Counted from the stretch's first letter, positions 28,676-38,131 are shown. The stretch: 64,000 nt of DNA from Pseudomonadota bacterium (GCA_021826035.1 JAKBBE010000004.1:14036-78035); one strand, 5' to 3'. The notes: generated from the sequence alone by a model not told the origin. Numbers and translations are program-made.

Positions 28676-29832
28676 TGCGCGTTCTGTTCGTCTCGGATGT
28701 CTTCTTCCCGCGCGTCAATGGCGTGTCGACTTCCATCGCTACCTTTCGCGCTGACCTTGAACGTCTGGGCGTCCAGACCATCCTCGTGGCGCCGCGTTAT
28801 ACGGACGAGGTGGTCAGTGCGGAGCAGGCGGTGGTACGCGTGACCGGCAGCAAAGTACCCGGCGATCCGGAGGACCGGCGGATGCGCTGGGGCGCGCTAC
28901 GCCGAGCGCTCGCGGAGCTGGAGCGTGAGCCTTTCGATCTGGTCCATGTCCACACCCCGTTCGTGGCTCACTACGCGGGAGTGCGCACTGCGCGCCGGCG
29001 CCGTGTTCCGTGTCTGGCCACCTACCATACGTTCTTCGAGGAGTACCTGCATCACTACGTGCCGGTGCTGCCGCGAACCATGGGCCGCACGCTGGCGCGC
29101 GCATTCACCCGCTCTCAATGTTCCGACGTGCAGGCGCTGGTTGCCCCGTCGGAACCGCTGCGTCAGGTGCTGCGCGATTATGGGGTGCAGACTCCGGTGC
29201 ACGTCATCCCGACCGGGCTGCCCGCGGACCGATTTCAGCCGGGCAACGCCGCACGCTTTAGGGCCCTCGCACAGCTGCCAGCGCATCGGCCGCTCGTGAC
29301 CTACGTCGGTCGAGTCGCGCACGAGAAGAACATCGATTTTCTGGTGCGCGTCTTTGCCCGCGTACGCCAGTCCGTTCCCGAGGCGATGCTGATCATCGCC
29401 GGCGAAGGACCGGCGCGCGAGCCGTTGCGCAAGCTCGTCGAGCAGCTCGGCCTGGCCGAGGACGTGCGTTTCGTCGGTTACCTGGATCGCAACACTGCCC
29501 TGCTCGACTGTTATGCGGCTGCGTCAGTGTTCGTATTCGCCTCACGCACGGAAACGCAGGGGCTGGTGCTGCTCGAGGCGCTCGCCCAGGGCAGTGCGGT
29601 GGTCTCCACGGCTGAATTAGGTACGAAGTCCATCCTCGCGCCCGCGTGCGGCGCGTTGATTGCCGAGGAACGCGAGCACCCCTTTGCCGCCGCGGTCGTG
29701 CAGGTGCTGCGCGACGCTGAACTGCGCAGCACGTTGAGCGATCAGGCCCGCACGTACGCGCGCGGCTGGTCTTCGGCCAGCATGGCCGCCCGCCTTGCCG
29801 AGCTGTACCGAACGCTGCTCAGTCCGACCTAG
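28675..29832 (+). CDS. GT4 family glycosyltransferase
   Basis: A 385-residue glycosyltransferase of the GT-B fold, family 4. N-terminal motif MRVLFVSDVFFPRVNGVSTSI resembles lipid mannosyl/glucosyl transferases (MgtA/PimB-like). The donor-binding half shows YVGRVAHEKNIDFLVRVF, IIAGEGPAREPLRKL and the EX7E-like SRTETQGLVLLEALAQG. It is coupled to PAP2, suggesting that the phosphatase supplies a lipid acceptor such as diacylglycerol for glycolipid synthesis (inference). The last 14 bases overlap the 3' end of the convergent sixA-like gene. Confidence 0.92.
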   Translation: MRVLFVSDVFFPRVNGVSTSIATFRADLERLGVQTILVAPRYTDEVVSAEQAVVRVTGSKVPGDPEDRRMRWGALRRALAELEREPFDLVHVHTPFVAHYAGVRTARRRRVPCLATYHTFFEEYLHHYVPVLPRTMGRTLARAFTRSQCSDVQALVAPSEPLRQVLRDYGVQTPVHVIPTGLPADRFQPGNAARFRALAQLPAHRPLVTYVGRVAHEKNIDFLVRVFARVRQSVPEAMLIIAGEGPAREPLRKLVEQLGLAEDVRFVGYLDRNTALLDCYAAASVFVFASRTETQGLVLLEALAQGSAVVSTAELGTKSILAPACGALIAEEREHPFAAAVVQVLRDAELRSTLSDQARTYARGWSSASMAARLAELYRTLLSPT

Positions 29833-30310
29833 CGCCTCTTGGCGTCTCGAGAGTGACGCGCGAGAACTCGATTGAGGCGAATTCCCTCCACGTTCCGTCG
29901 TACTCGAACACGGCCGCGGCACAGGTGGGCAGGTGTGTGATCTGCGCCGCGCAGCGGTGGGCCAACTCACTGAGACCTGGGTTGTGCGCCACCAGCATCA
30001 CCTGATACGTGTCCTGCTCAAGCGTGCGGATGACGGCGAGCAGCTGCGCGGCATCCCCGGGATAGAGCCGCTCGTCCACGATAATGCGCCGCGACGGGTA
30101 TTGCAGCGCGGCGGCCATGAGTCGCGCGGTGGCCAGCGCACGTACCGCCGGACTCGAAATCAGTCTATCGAGTCGGGCGCCATGCCCGTGCAGGCGTTGA
30201 CCCATGCGCGGCGCATCGAGCGTACCGCGCGCAGCGAGCGGGCGGTCCCGATCCGAGAGTCCCGGCGGATGGTCGGATTTCGCGTGCCGCAACAGGATCA
30301 GCGTCCTCAC
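29819..30310 (-). CDS. sixA: SixA-family histidine phosphatase
   Basis: A 163-residue phosphohistidine phosphatase of the branch-1 histidine acid phosphatase fold: LILLRHAKSDHP (RHAKS) at the N-terminus with the catalytic His, SSPAVRALATARL, then VMLVAHNPGLSELA with the second His. SixA dephosphorylates phosphohistidines of PTS components or phosphorelay proteins. Its end overlaps the glycosyltransferase gene by 14 bases on the opposite strand. Confidence 0.92.
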   Translation of the reverse strand: MRTLILLRHAKSDHPPGLSDRDRPLAARGTLDAPRMGQRLHGHGARLDRLISSPAVRALATARLMAAALQYPSRRIIVDERLYPGDAAQLLAVIRTLEQDTYQVMLVAHNPGLSELAHRCAAQITHLPTCAAAVFEYDGTWREFASIEFSRVTLETPRGARSD

Positions 30311-30511
30311 TCGGCGGTGTCTCCTCGTATGCGGCGCGATCGGTACGGACGGGGCGTGTTCATGGGGTCACCTGACTCGGCCTGGCTGTCGGACCCGCGA
30401 ACCGAGCATAACGCAGGAATCGCACCGTGGCGGGTGGACGGTGTGCCACACATCTGAAAAAATCCAGCCCCTCACCCGACCGCCGCGCATTCTGATGCAG
30501 GAGCTTTGCCG

Positions 30512-31126
30512 ATGCCCGACGCAAGACCGAACGATTTTGACGCGCGCGCGCAGCAGTGGGACGACGCCGAGAAGATCCGGCGCGCTGATCTGGTGGCCGC
30601 CGCCCTGCGACGCGCGGTCGCACTGCACCCGGGGATGAGGGGATTGGAGTACGGCGCCGGCACGGGTTTGTTGTCGTTTGCGCTGCGCGGGGCGATCGGA
30701 CAGATCACGCTGGCGGACAGCTCCGCGGGCATGCGCGCCGTCGCCGAGCGAAAGATCGCGGCCGCCAACGCCTCCGAGCTGCGAGTGATCGATCTGGACC
30801 TGATGCGCGATCCGCTCCCGGCGGCGCACTACGATCTCATCTTCAGCATGATGACGCTGCATCACGTTGCAGACGTGCCGGGTCTCCTCGGCGCATTCCA
30901 TTCGATGCTCAATCCTGGCGGCCAGGTGTGTCTGGCCGATCTGGACACCGAGGACGGATCTTTTCATGGTCCCGGCGTGCCGGTGCATCACGGCTTTGAG
31001 CGCCGCGCGCTGCGCTCGTGGCTGGTCGCGACCGGCTTTCAGGACGCCGCCGTCGGGGACTGCTGCGCCATTCAGCACCATGGGCGCGAATATTCGGTTT
31101 TCCTCGCCACCGCCCGCAAATCTTAG
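30512..31126 (+). CDS. Class I SAM-dependent methyltransferase
   Basis: A 204-residue methyltransferase with SAM-binding motif I (GLEYGAGTGLLSFAL), an acidic residue after beta-2 (LADSSAGM), DLIFSMMTLHHV and LNPGGQVCLADLD. Substrate unknown. CAGGAG lies nine bases before the ATG at 30512; a TTG two codons upstream is possible. It is not clearly coupled to the downstream hydrolase gene (about 140 bases apart). Confidence 0.9.
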   Translation: MPDARPNDFDARAQQWDDAEKIRRADLVAAALRRAVALHPGMRGLEYGAGTGLLSFALRGAIGQITLADSSAGMRAVAERKIAAANASELRVIDLDLMRDPLPAAHYDLIFSMMTLHHVADVPGLLGAFHSMLNPGGQVCLADLDTEDGSFHGPGVPVHHGFERRALRSWLVATGFQDAAVGDCCAIQHHGREYSVFLATARKS

Positions 31127-31265
31127 CGCTGGCGCACGGGTCACGGGGCGTCCCGAGCGGAGCTTTGGCCGATTGCGTTACACTCGCGCCCGATCGTTCA
31201 GAGGCCGGCGGGGGCGGCAGGTGATACAGACGGAAGCGCGGAACGCCGCAGAAGCGGAAGCAGTC

Positions 31266-32306
31266 ATGCCGATGCCAGTCGAGCTGCAGGTGCCCGCGGA
31301 TGACTTTCAGCCGCCCTGGTGGCTGCGCAATCGCCACCTGCAGTCCATGTTGGCGAGTGTCGCCTTGCGGCGCGGCCCCATCGTGCGCCGGGCACAACCG
31401 TTGCTGGCGGCTCAGCGCGAACTTCTGCTCGACTGCGGGGATGAGGTGCGGCTGCAGTGCTGGCGCTCAAGCGCCTCCCCGGGCGGCCCACCGGTGGTGG
31501 TACTGCACGGCTGGGAAGGCAGCGCCGAGTCGCTTTACGTACTGTCGCTCTCGCAACAGCTCTACGAGCGCGGCTTCGACGTGTTTCGGCTCAATCTGCG
31601 CGATCACGGCGAGACCCACCACCTCAACTCCGGGCTGTTTCATTCCTGCCGGCTCGCGGAAGTCTGCGGCGCGCTGCGCGCGGTGCGGCGCCTTACCGGA
31701 CAGCCGCTGAGCCTCGTCGGATTCTCGCTTGGGGGAAACTTCCTGCTGCGCGCGGCCGCACAGGCCCGCAGCGCGCGGCTCGATCTACACTCCGTCGTGG
31801 CGGTCTCCCCGGTGCTCGACCCGCACGAAACGCTGCGTGCGCTGGAGGAAGGATTCACCGGCTACGCCCGCTACTTCGCCCGCAAATGGTGGCGGTCGCT
31901 GCGCAAGAAGGAAGCGGTGTGGCCGCAACAGTACGATCTGCGCGAGCTGCGCGGCATCAACAATTTGCGTCGCCTGACCGACGAATTGATCCGCCGCTAT
32001 ACCGAGTTCGAGACGCTCGATGAGTATTTGCTCGGTTACTCGATCACCGGCGAGCGGCTCGCGGCGCTCGAGACCCCCTCGCTCGTGATCACCTCACTCG
32101 ATGATCCCATCATCCCGGCACAGGGCCTGCGCCACCTGGCGGGGCCGGCGCGGTTGCGCCTTCTGGTGACAAGGCACGGCGGGCACTGCGGATTCCTCGA
32201 CCGCCTGACCGGGCCGACCTGGGCGGAACGGCGCATCGTCGCGGAGCTGACGGCCACGGCGCCTCGCCCGGCGGCCACCGAGACCGGGACCGAAGAGCCG
32301 GCGTGA
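31266..32306 (+). CDS. yheT: YheT-type alpha/beta hydrolase
   Basis: A 346-residue hydrolase of the YheT/Abhydrolase_1 group: VPADDFQPPWWLRNRHLQSMLAS at the start, VVVLHGWEGSAESLY with the oxyanion HG, the nucleophile Ser in LVGFSLGGNFLLR, acid Asp in ITSLDDPIIPAQ and His in RHGGHCGFLDR. These are putative carboxylesterases of unknown substrate. ATG at 31266 has GGAAG upstream; a GTG at 31221 is the alternative. It precedes an M16 peptidase pair. Confidence 0.9.
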   Translation: MPMPVELQVPADDFQPPWWLRNRHLQSMLASVALRRGPIVRRAQPLLAAQRELLLDCGDEVRLQCWRSSASPGGPPVVVLHGWEGSAESLYVLSLSQQLYERGFDVFRLNLRDHGETHHLNSGLFHSCRLAEVCGALRAVRRLTGQPLSLVGFSLGGNFLLRAAAQARSARLDLHSVVAVSPVLDPHETLRALEEGFTGYARYFARKWWRSLRKKEAVWPQQYDLRELRGINNLRRLTDELIRRYTEFETLDEYLLGYSITGERLAALETPSLVITSLDDPIIPAQGLRHLAGPARLRLLVTRHGGHCGFLDRLTGPTWAERRIVAELTATAPRPAATETGTEEPA

Positions 32307-32429
32307 GCGTCAGCGTGGCAGCGCCGGAGGGCATCGCGATCCCCCGGCCGGCAGAGCTCCGAGTCCTCCGGAGGGCGTAGACGAGCGCAGCGCGGGCGCG
32401 CCCGCAGGATCGGGGCGTACACTGCTGCC

Positions 32430-33752
32430 ATGAGACGAACCGCCCTCGCGAGCTCCCCAGTGCTGCGCAGCCCGGCGCCGGCGGGCGGCGATGGGGTGCT
32501 GGCGCGCACGCTCGCCAACGGGATGCAGGTGATCGTCTGGCCGGTGCACCACATACCCAATATTGCCCTGAACCTGTGGGTGAGGGCGGGCAGCCGCAAC
32601 GAGCGCCCTGGCATCACGGGCCTCGCCCATTTCTTCGAACACATGATGTTCAATGGCACACAGACCCGCGCGCCGGGGGAGTTCGACCGGCTGATGGAGG
32701 CGCAGGGCGGTGCCAACAATGCCTTCACCAGCGATGATGTTACCGTCTACGAGGACTGGTTCCCCTCCAGCGCGCTCGAACTGGTGCTGGAGCTCGAGGC
32801 CGACCGGGTCGCCCATCTCGCGTTCCTGCCGGAGATGATCGAAAGCGAGCGCGGCGTCGTTGCCTCCGAGCGCCGGTTGCGCGTCGAGGACAACAATCAC
32901 GGGCTGCTCGCCGAGCGGGTGCAGGCGGAGGCCTTCACCGTTCATCCCTACCGCTTTCCGACGATCGGCTGGCCGCAGGACATCCGCGCCTGGCGACTGG
33001 AGGATTTGCAGGCGTTCTACCGGACCTACTACGCACCCAACAATCTGACGCTGACGCTCGCCGGGGATCTCGATCCGCACTCCGCGCTCGGTCTGGTGCA
33101 GCGCTATTTCGAGCCGATTGCCGCACAAGCGCCGCCCGCGCCGGTGCGCGAACGCGAGCCGCCGCAGTTCGCTGAGCGGCGTGTCACCGTGCGCCGCAAG
33201 GTGCAGACGCCCCTGCTGCAGTGCGCTTACAAGGCCCCAGCGGCCACCGATGAGCGCGCAAGCGCGGTCCATCTGCTGATGTCGGTGCTGATGGAAGGTA
33301 ACGCCTCGCGTCTGCACCGCGCTCTGGTCGAGGAGCAGCGCCTGGCGATCGAGGTGGGCGGGCATTGGCAGGAGGGCTTTGATCCGGGACTGCTGTGGCT
33401 ATCGCTCACCTTGCCGCAGTCCACCGATCCGCAGCAGGCGCTCGTGGCGCTCGATGCGCAGCTCGCCCGCATCACCGCCTCCGGTGTCAGCTCGGCCGAG
33501 CTCGAGCGTGCCCGCAATCTGGCAATAGTGGGGTTCTGGAAGCGGCTCGCGACCATTGACGGCAAGGCACACCTGCTCGGGGAATACGCGGTGTTCCATG
33601 GCCGTTGGTTGGATCTGTTCGCCGAGCCGCAGCGTCTGGCGGCGGTCACGCCGCAACAGGTGCAGGCGGTGGCCGCCGACATTCTCGCACCGCAACGGCG
33701 TACCGTGGGCATGCTGGTGCCGCTCGGAGCGCGCACGCGGATTGAAAGTTGA
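32430..33752 (+). CDS. M16 family zinc metallopeptidase (catalytic subunit)
   Basis: A 440-residue pitrilysin-type peptidase with the inverted zinc motif HxxEH in TGLAHFFEHMMF near residue 70 and the third ligand Glu further on in ESERGVVASERRLRVEDN. The R/Y pair region QRLAIEVGGHWQEGFD is also present. No clear signal peptide. The stop codon overlaps the start of the next M16 gene (TGATG): the two are likely to form a heterodimer in which only this chain binds zinc. Confidence 0.94.
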   Translation: MRRTALASSPVLRSPAPAGGDGVLARTLANGMQVIVWPVHHIPNIALNLWVRAGSRNERPGITGLAHFFEHMMFNGTQTRAPGEFDRLMEAQGGANNAFTSDDVTVYEDWFPSSALELVLELEADRVAHLAFLPEMIESERGVVASERRLRVEDNNHGLLAERVQAEAFTVHPYRFPTIGWPQDIRAWRLEDLQAFYRTYYAPNNLTLTLAGDLDPHSALGLVQRYFEPIAAQAPPAPVREREPPQFAERRVTVRRKVQTPLLQCAYKAPAATDERASAVHLLMSVLMEGNASRLHRALVEEQRLAIEVGGHWQEGFDPGLLWLSLTLPQSTDPQQALVALDAQLARITASGVSSAELERARNLAIVGFWKRLATIDGKAHLLGEYAVFHGRWLDLFAEPQRLAAVTPQQVQAVAADILAPQRRTVGMLVPLGARTRIES

Positions 33753-35104
33753 TGGTGGGTGTTCCGGAGCACGAACGCCTCGTGCTCGAGAACGGGGCGA
33801 CGCTGATCCTGCTGCCGCGCCGCGAGGTGCCGCTGATTGCCGCGCAGGTGCTGCTGCGCGGCGGCAGCGCGGCCGATCCACCGTCGCGCCCCGGGGTCGC
33901 CTCGCTGGTCGCGGCGCTGCTGGAGAAGGGCGCCGGGACGCGCAATGCCTACGCGTTCGCGGAAGTTCTCGAGGGTGCCGGAGGCAGTTTCAGCGCCGTG
34001 GCGGGGCCGGAGGCGATTGCGGTGCGCAGCCAGTTCCTCGCCCGCGATCAAGATCTGATGCTCGAGTTGCTCGCCGCGACGCTGCGGGCACCTCAACTGG
34101 CGGCCGAGGAGTTCGAGCAGCTGCGCCTGCGGCAGATCGAGTTCATCAAAGCGGTGAAGGATTCAGAGCCGGCCGAACTGCTCGATGCGTATGGTCGTGC
34201 GATGCTGTTCGCCGATCATCCCTATGCACAGCCGGTACATGGCAGTGAACGCTCGCTGGCGCAGATCACGCACGAGGACGTCCGTGATTACTACCGGGCA
34301 CAGTTTGGCGCCGACCGGCTGATCGTGGTGCTCGCCGGCGATCTGGATCTGCGGCGGGCCGAGGCGGCCGTCCGCGGCGCGTTGGCGACGTGGCCGCGCA
34401 CAACGGTAAGTCCGGGGCTGCCGCCGGTGCGCACCACGGCGCAGCGCCGAGTGCTGCTGGTTGATGCACCGGGCTCGGCGCAGAGTCACTTCTGGATCGG
34501 TGCTGCCGGCGTTGAGCGCAAATACCCGCGCCGCGCCGCGCTCGACCTTGTCAACACGCTGTTTGGTGGACGCTTCACCTCGCTGCTCAATGCGGAACTG
34601 CGCATCAAGTCGGGTCTGTCCTACGGCGCACGGTCGAGTTTCATGCGCGGCACCGTGGCCGGGGAGTTCGCGATCCGCTCCTTCGTGGCTACCGCGAGTA
34701 CGGCGCGGGCCATTCGGCTTGCGCAGCAAGCGCTCGAGCGGCTGCACCGTGATGGGGTGAGTGAACAGATGCTCGCCTCGGCGCGCGCTTACGCGCTCGG
34801 TCAGTACGCGCTTGGGCTGGAAACTGCGGCCGATTGGGCCGGTGCGCTCGCGGATCTCGAATTCTTCGGGCTCGGCACCGAGGATATCGATGAGTATCCG
34901 GCGCGGCTCGCCGAGGTCGATCCGACGCTCGCGACCGCGGTCATCGCCGAGACATTTCCACGGCCGGAATCCTCCACGCTGGTGGTGATCGGCGACGCGC
35001 AGCGTATTTCCGGGCAGCTCGCCGAGTTCGGTCCGATCCTAACGATGCGTCTGACCGACCCGGATTTCGCCCCAGGGGCGACGGGAGACGAAGCTCGGCC
35101 GTGA
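33752..35104 (+). CDS. M16 family peptidase-like protein (non-catalytic subunit)
   Basis: A 450-residue M16 homologue without the HxxEH motif: the corresponding segment reads GVASLVAALLEKGAG. It keeps the C-terminal substrate-binding region (LVNTLFGGRFTSLLNAELRIKSGLSYGARSSF) including the Arg/Tyr of the active dimer. Such zinc-less partners complement the active-site chain, as in other bacterial M16B pairs. It starts within the stop of the first subunit and ends before an array of hairpins. Confidence 0.93.
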   Translation: MVGVPEHERLVLENGATLILLPRREVPLIAAQVLLRGGSAADPPSRPGVASLVAALLEKGAGTRNAYAFAEVLEGAGGSFSAVAGPEAIAVRSQFLARDQDLMLELLAATLRAPQLAAEEFEQLRLRQIEFIKAVKDSEPAELLDAYGRAMLFADHPYAQPVHGSERSLAQITHEDVRDYYRAQFGADRLIVVLAGDLDLRRAEAAVRGALATWPRTTVSPGLPPVRTTAQRRVLLVDAPGSAQSHFWIGAAGVERKYPRRAALDLVNTLFGGRFTSLLNAELRIKSGLSYGARSSFMRGTVAGEFAIRSFVATASTARAIRLAQQALERLHRDGVSEQMLASARAYALGQYALGLETAADWAGALADLEFFGLGTEDIDEYPARLAEVDPTLATAVIAETFPRPESSTLVVIGDAQRISGQLAEFGPILTMRLTDPDFAPGATGDEARP

Positions 35105-35342
35105 GGGGGGAATACGGCTTGCTTCGTCCCCCGGACCCGCAAACTTCCCTGTGCTCCCTGCTCCATGTTGTGGTCATCCCGGTACGCTGTGGATTCCGGG
35201 AGACGGACCGTGCTCGAGGGGGGGGATGAGCGTCCGTTCCGTCTCCCGGACCCGTTCGGTATCGCGGGGGAGCGAGTGGATTCCGGGAGACGAGGCGTGC
35301 TCATGAGGGGGGGAGAGTCCGCCCCGTCTCCCGGATCCGTCA
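35105..35342. repeat. Cluster of REP-like inverted repeats
   Basis: Three related hairpin-forming units lie between convergent genes. Unit 2 has a 13-bp inverted repeat TCCGGGAGACGGA (35195-35207) and its complement (35238-35250). Unit 3 has TCCGGGAGACG (35282-35292) and CGTCTCCCGGA (35325-35335), preceded by the same GTGGATTCC lead-in. Unit 1 (about 35103-35141) keeps the right arm CCCCCGGACCC and a G-run but lacks the long left arm. G-runs occupy each loop. The last unit reaches the stop codon of the minus-strand gene ending at 35340. Looks like a bacterial interspersed palindromic (REP/BIME-type) element. Confidence 0.7.
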
Positions 35343-35885
35343 ACTGCCGTGCGCAGGGACTGCGCTCGGATGGGCGCGTAGCGCCCGAACGTTTCTCACA
35401 ACGAACCGCGCTTGTGGTGCAAAGGTTCGTGCCCGCTCCAGATCAGCTTGCGCGCCGTGCGCATCACCGTCCATCCAGCGCATCACTGCGCGGTCTGAGT
35501 ACGCGGCGGCCAATGCCCGATCAGAGCTGATCGTGGCCGACTCCGTCCACGGCGCGGCATCGATGCGCGCATTACGCGCCTCGCGCACTGCTGCGTTGCA
35601 GGCGCCTTGTGCGGCGTGCCAGCGTTGCGTCATGGCGAAAGCTACGCAGCTGTTGGCGCTCACCGCGGCCGGTTCGAGTGCGGTCCTGCCGTCGATACGC
35701 AGTTGCTGCACCGCTGCCGGGTAGCGTCCGCGCAGCAGATCTTCCCCGCCGGGCGCGCTGCCGTAGGCGGTGAGCACGAACGGTTGGGGTTGCGCATCCG
35801 CCCAGGCGGCCGTTGAACTCGCGAGTGACATCGCGGCGTATAGCGCCAGAGGCAACGCGCGAAGTGTGCGGCTGTGTGGCGTCAT
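35340..35885 (-). CDS. Secreted hypothetical protein, TPR-like
   Basis: A 181-residue protein with a signal peptide (LALYAAMSLASSTAAWA). The mature part has a helical repeat-like region with conserved SCVAFAMTQRWHAAQGACNAAVREAR and SDRALAAAYSDRAVMRWMDGDAHGAQADLERAR, close to the pattern of tetratricopeptide repeats. AGGAGAG is at the right distance from the ATG at 35883-35885. Its 3' end touches the REP-like cluster. Function unknown. Confidence 0.75.
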   Translation of the reverse strand: MTPHSRTLRALPLALYAAMSLASSTAAWADAQPQPFVLTAYGSAPGGEDLLRGRYPAAVQQLRIDGRTALEPAAVSANSCVAFAMTQRWHAAQGACNAAVREARNARIDAAPWTESATISSDRALAAAYSDRAVMRWMDGDAHGAQADLERARTFAPQARFVVRNVRALRAHPSAVPAHGS

Positions 35886-36010
35886 GTTCACTCTCCTGTC
35901 GGTTGGTGTCCGATACAAGCGCTCCGTGAGCGCAGGTGCAGGATATGAGGGACGTACCGTGGCGACAAACGAAAAGAATTTCGGCATGCATGAACACATC
36001 TCAAGCAACA

Positions 36011-36916
36011 TCAGGCCGCCCTGGACGCTTCACCGAACTGCTCGAGCATCCATGCCGCGAGCATGCGTACGTCGGCTTTATCCGCGTCCTTGGTACGGCT
36101 GACTACATACAGCGCATCGGCAGTGGGTAAATCGACGGCGAAGATCGGTACAAGTGTCCCGCAGCGAAACCGCTCTGCGCAGTGCGCCGTGGGTACCAGT
36201 GCGACGCCGAGGCCCCGTTCAGCGGCGTGCAGGACCGCATGCATGGCATCGAGTTCCAGCACGCTCGCCGGTTCCGGCGGACCGATGCCGACCTCCTGCG
36301 CCCAGGCGCTCCAGGCGCCGGCGGAGGCTTTGTGTAGGATCAGAGTCAGCTCCCGGAACAAGTCCCCGCCGAGTCGTGCTACGTCGGGCAACAACTGCGG
36401 TGCGCACGCCGCGCTGAGTGATATGTTGAATAACCGTGTGCACTGCAGGCCCTGCGGTGGAGAGTCGGTGAGCAGGACTGACACATCGGCGCTCGCCGGA
36501 TGTATTTGTGGACGCGGATCGTGCGAGTCGATCTGAATGTTGATATCCGGGTGAAGCGCGCGCAATGTCCCGAGACGTGGAATGAATAGTTCGGTGGCGA
36601 ACAGCGGCGGCAGCACCATGCGAATGCTGCGCCGCGCAGCGCCACGGGCAACCTGCGCGAGACTGCGATCGAGCGCCTCGAGCAGCGGTTCGACTTCCGC
36701 GAGCAGCGCTTCGCCGGCGCGCGTCAGCTCCAGTGACCGCGGGCGGCGCTCGAACAGCCGTGCTCCGAGGATGTCCTCCAGCTCCTTTATCTGATGGCTC
36801 ACCGCCGAAGGCGTCAGATACAACTCCTCGGCGGCAAACTTGAAGCTGCGGTGTCGCGCGGCGACACAGAACACCCGCAGGCTGCGGGTTGGAGGCGGAC
36901 GGGACAGGCGCATCAT
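36011..36916 (-). CDS. LysR-family transcriptional regulator (GcvA-like)
   Basis: A 301-residue regulator with an N-terminal winged helix (RVFCVAARHRSFKFAAEELYLTPSAVSHQIKELEDILGARLFERRPRSLELT) and a C-terminal periplasmic-binding-protein-like effector domain. The sequence resembles GcvA-type regulators in the helix-turn-helix. ATG at 36916 or 36913 fits the family N-terminus; the frame is open to an ATG at 36949. Target unknown: no divergent gene lies next to it. Confidence 0.9.
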   Translation of the reverse strand: MMRLSRPPPTRSLRVFCVAARHRSFKFAAEELYLTPSAVSHQIKELEDILGARLFERRPRSLELTRAGEALLAEVEPLLEALDRSLAQVARGAARRSIRMVLPPLFATELFIPRLGTLRALHPDINIQIDSHDPRPQIHPASADVSVLLTDSPPQGLQCTRLFNISLSAACAPQLLPDVARLGGDLFRELTLILHKASAGAWSAWAQEVGIGPPEPASVLELDAMHAVLHAAERGLGVALVPTAHCAERFRCGTLVPIFAVDLPTADALYVVSRTKDADKADVRMLAAWMLEQFGEASRAA

Positions 36917-37100
36917 TGCGGCAATCAGGGCATCGGGTGCCCGAAGCAATGCAACGGGCGTGCCAGCACCGCATCACGCTTTGACGGCGGCGTAGCGCCC
37001 CGGTGCGCCGTACCTGTCGCTGGGGCGCATCAATTTGGGTCGATTTACCGCCGGAGTGCACCAGGATGAGGCGCTGATGTGCGGTGTCGGTCCCCCGGTC

Positions 37101-37748
37101 TTAGTGGCTGAAGCGCTCCGGGTGGCGCAAAAAGACGAGTTCCTCGGGGGTGCTGGCGCGCCCGAGTGCCTGATTGCGGTGCGGGAAGCGGCCGAAGCGG
37201 CGGATGATCGCGAGATGGCGGCTGGCGAAGCGCTGTACGCCGGCGAGAAACGGTCGCAGCTCGGTCGGCGCCTCTTCGAACAAGCGCAGGTAAGCGGCGA
37301 CGGATTCTTCCTGAACGTCGAGCCGCTCGGCGTGTTGCAGCGGCATGTAGAGAAAGACACGCTCGAGCGGCGAGAGGGTCGCATCGGCGCCGGCCTGGAT
37401 GCCCGAGAGCGCGAGCGTGAGCGCCGCCTCATCGGTGGCGAACGCGCGGGCTGTCCCGCGGTGGGCGTTACGCGGAAACTGATCGAGCAGCAGGATTAGG
37501 GCCAGGCGCCGATGGGAGCCTCCCGCCCAGCGGGCGAGTTCGCCCGCCGCAGCCCGCTGCATCAGTCCGGCGAATCGCTCACGGATCAATTCGTCGATAG
37601 CGCCTCTTTGCTGCTCGCCGGTTGAGACACCAAACCAGAGCCGCTCGCGCTCGCGGATCGTCTGCAGCCCGTACGGCTGGGGACCGAACCAAAACCGTAT
37701 GACCTCGTGAGCTTCGTCCGACGAAGCACTGTCGCTAGCGGCGCTCAC
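37101..37748 (-). CDS. DUF924 family protein
   Basis: A 215-residue protein with the DUF924 signature: VIRFWFGPQPYG, LILLLDQFPRNAHRGTARAFATDEAAL, FLYMPLQHAE, FASRHLAIIRRFGRFPHRNQALGR and STPEELVFL. The family is helical with a TPR-like fold and no known function. A GTG at 37748, two bases after the stop of the upstream gene, is the likely start; upstream the frame runs antisense-free through that gene but is not needed. Confidence 0.88.
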   Translation of the reverse strand: MSAASDSASSDEAHEVIRFWFGPQPYGLQTIRERERLWFGVSTGEQQRGAIDELIRERFAGLMQRAAAGELARWAGGSHRRLALILLLDQFPRNAHRGTARAFATDEAALTLALSGIQAGADATLSPLERVFLYMPLQHAERLDVQEESVAAYLRLFEEAPTELRPFLAGVQRFASRHLAIIRRFGRFPHRNQALGRASTPEELVFLRHPERFSH

Positions 37749-37750
37749 GC

Positions 37751-38131
37751 CTACTCGCAGAGGCTCTCGAGATAGCCCTGCGCGACGGGCGAGAGGCGCT
37801 TGCGGGCCAGCGCCCGCGCCTTGGGCGCATCGACGATGTACTCCAGGGGACCGGATACGAGGATCTGGCGAATGCCGGGATGGCGTGCCGAGGCCCGCGC
37901 CATCTTGTTCAGTACCGTGAAACCGCGGTTGATCTTCTGGCGCGGTGCGCGGTTCTGCTCGATCGTGCGCGCCAGATACTGGCCGAAGCGGGCGTAGAGA
38001 AAATAGTCGTCGTCGCCGACCTGAAATCGCGCTTCGGCGAAGAAGTCGGGGAAGTTCTTCTCCAGATACGAATTGACGCTGCACAGAGCGGGTCGGGAAT
38101 CGCGTTCTCGCGACGCTGTACGCTGCTTCAT
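37751..38131 (-). CDS. Hypothetical protein
   Basis: A 126-residue protein with no signal peptide or membrane helix. Recognisable stretches are YLEKNFPDFFAEARFQVGDDDYFLYARFGQYLARTIEQ and VLNKMARASARHPGIRQILVSGPLEYIVDAPKARALARKRL. I do not know the family. ATG at 38131 is chosen because the residues before it are low-complexity; the frame is open to 38239. It is followed two bases later by the DUF924 gene, so the two are co-transcribed. Confidence 0.6.
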   Translation of the reverse strand: MKQRTASRERDSRPALCSVNSYLEKNFPDFFAEARFQVGDDDYFLYARFGQYLARTIEQNRAPRQKINRGFTVLNKMARASARHPGIRQILVSGPLEYIVDAPKARALARKRLSPVAQGYLESLCE

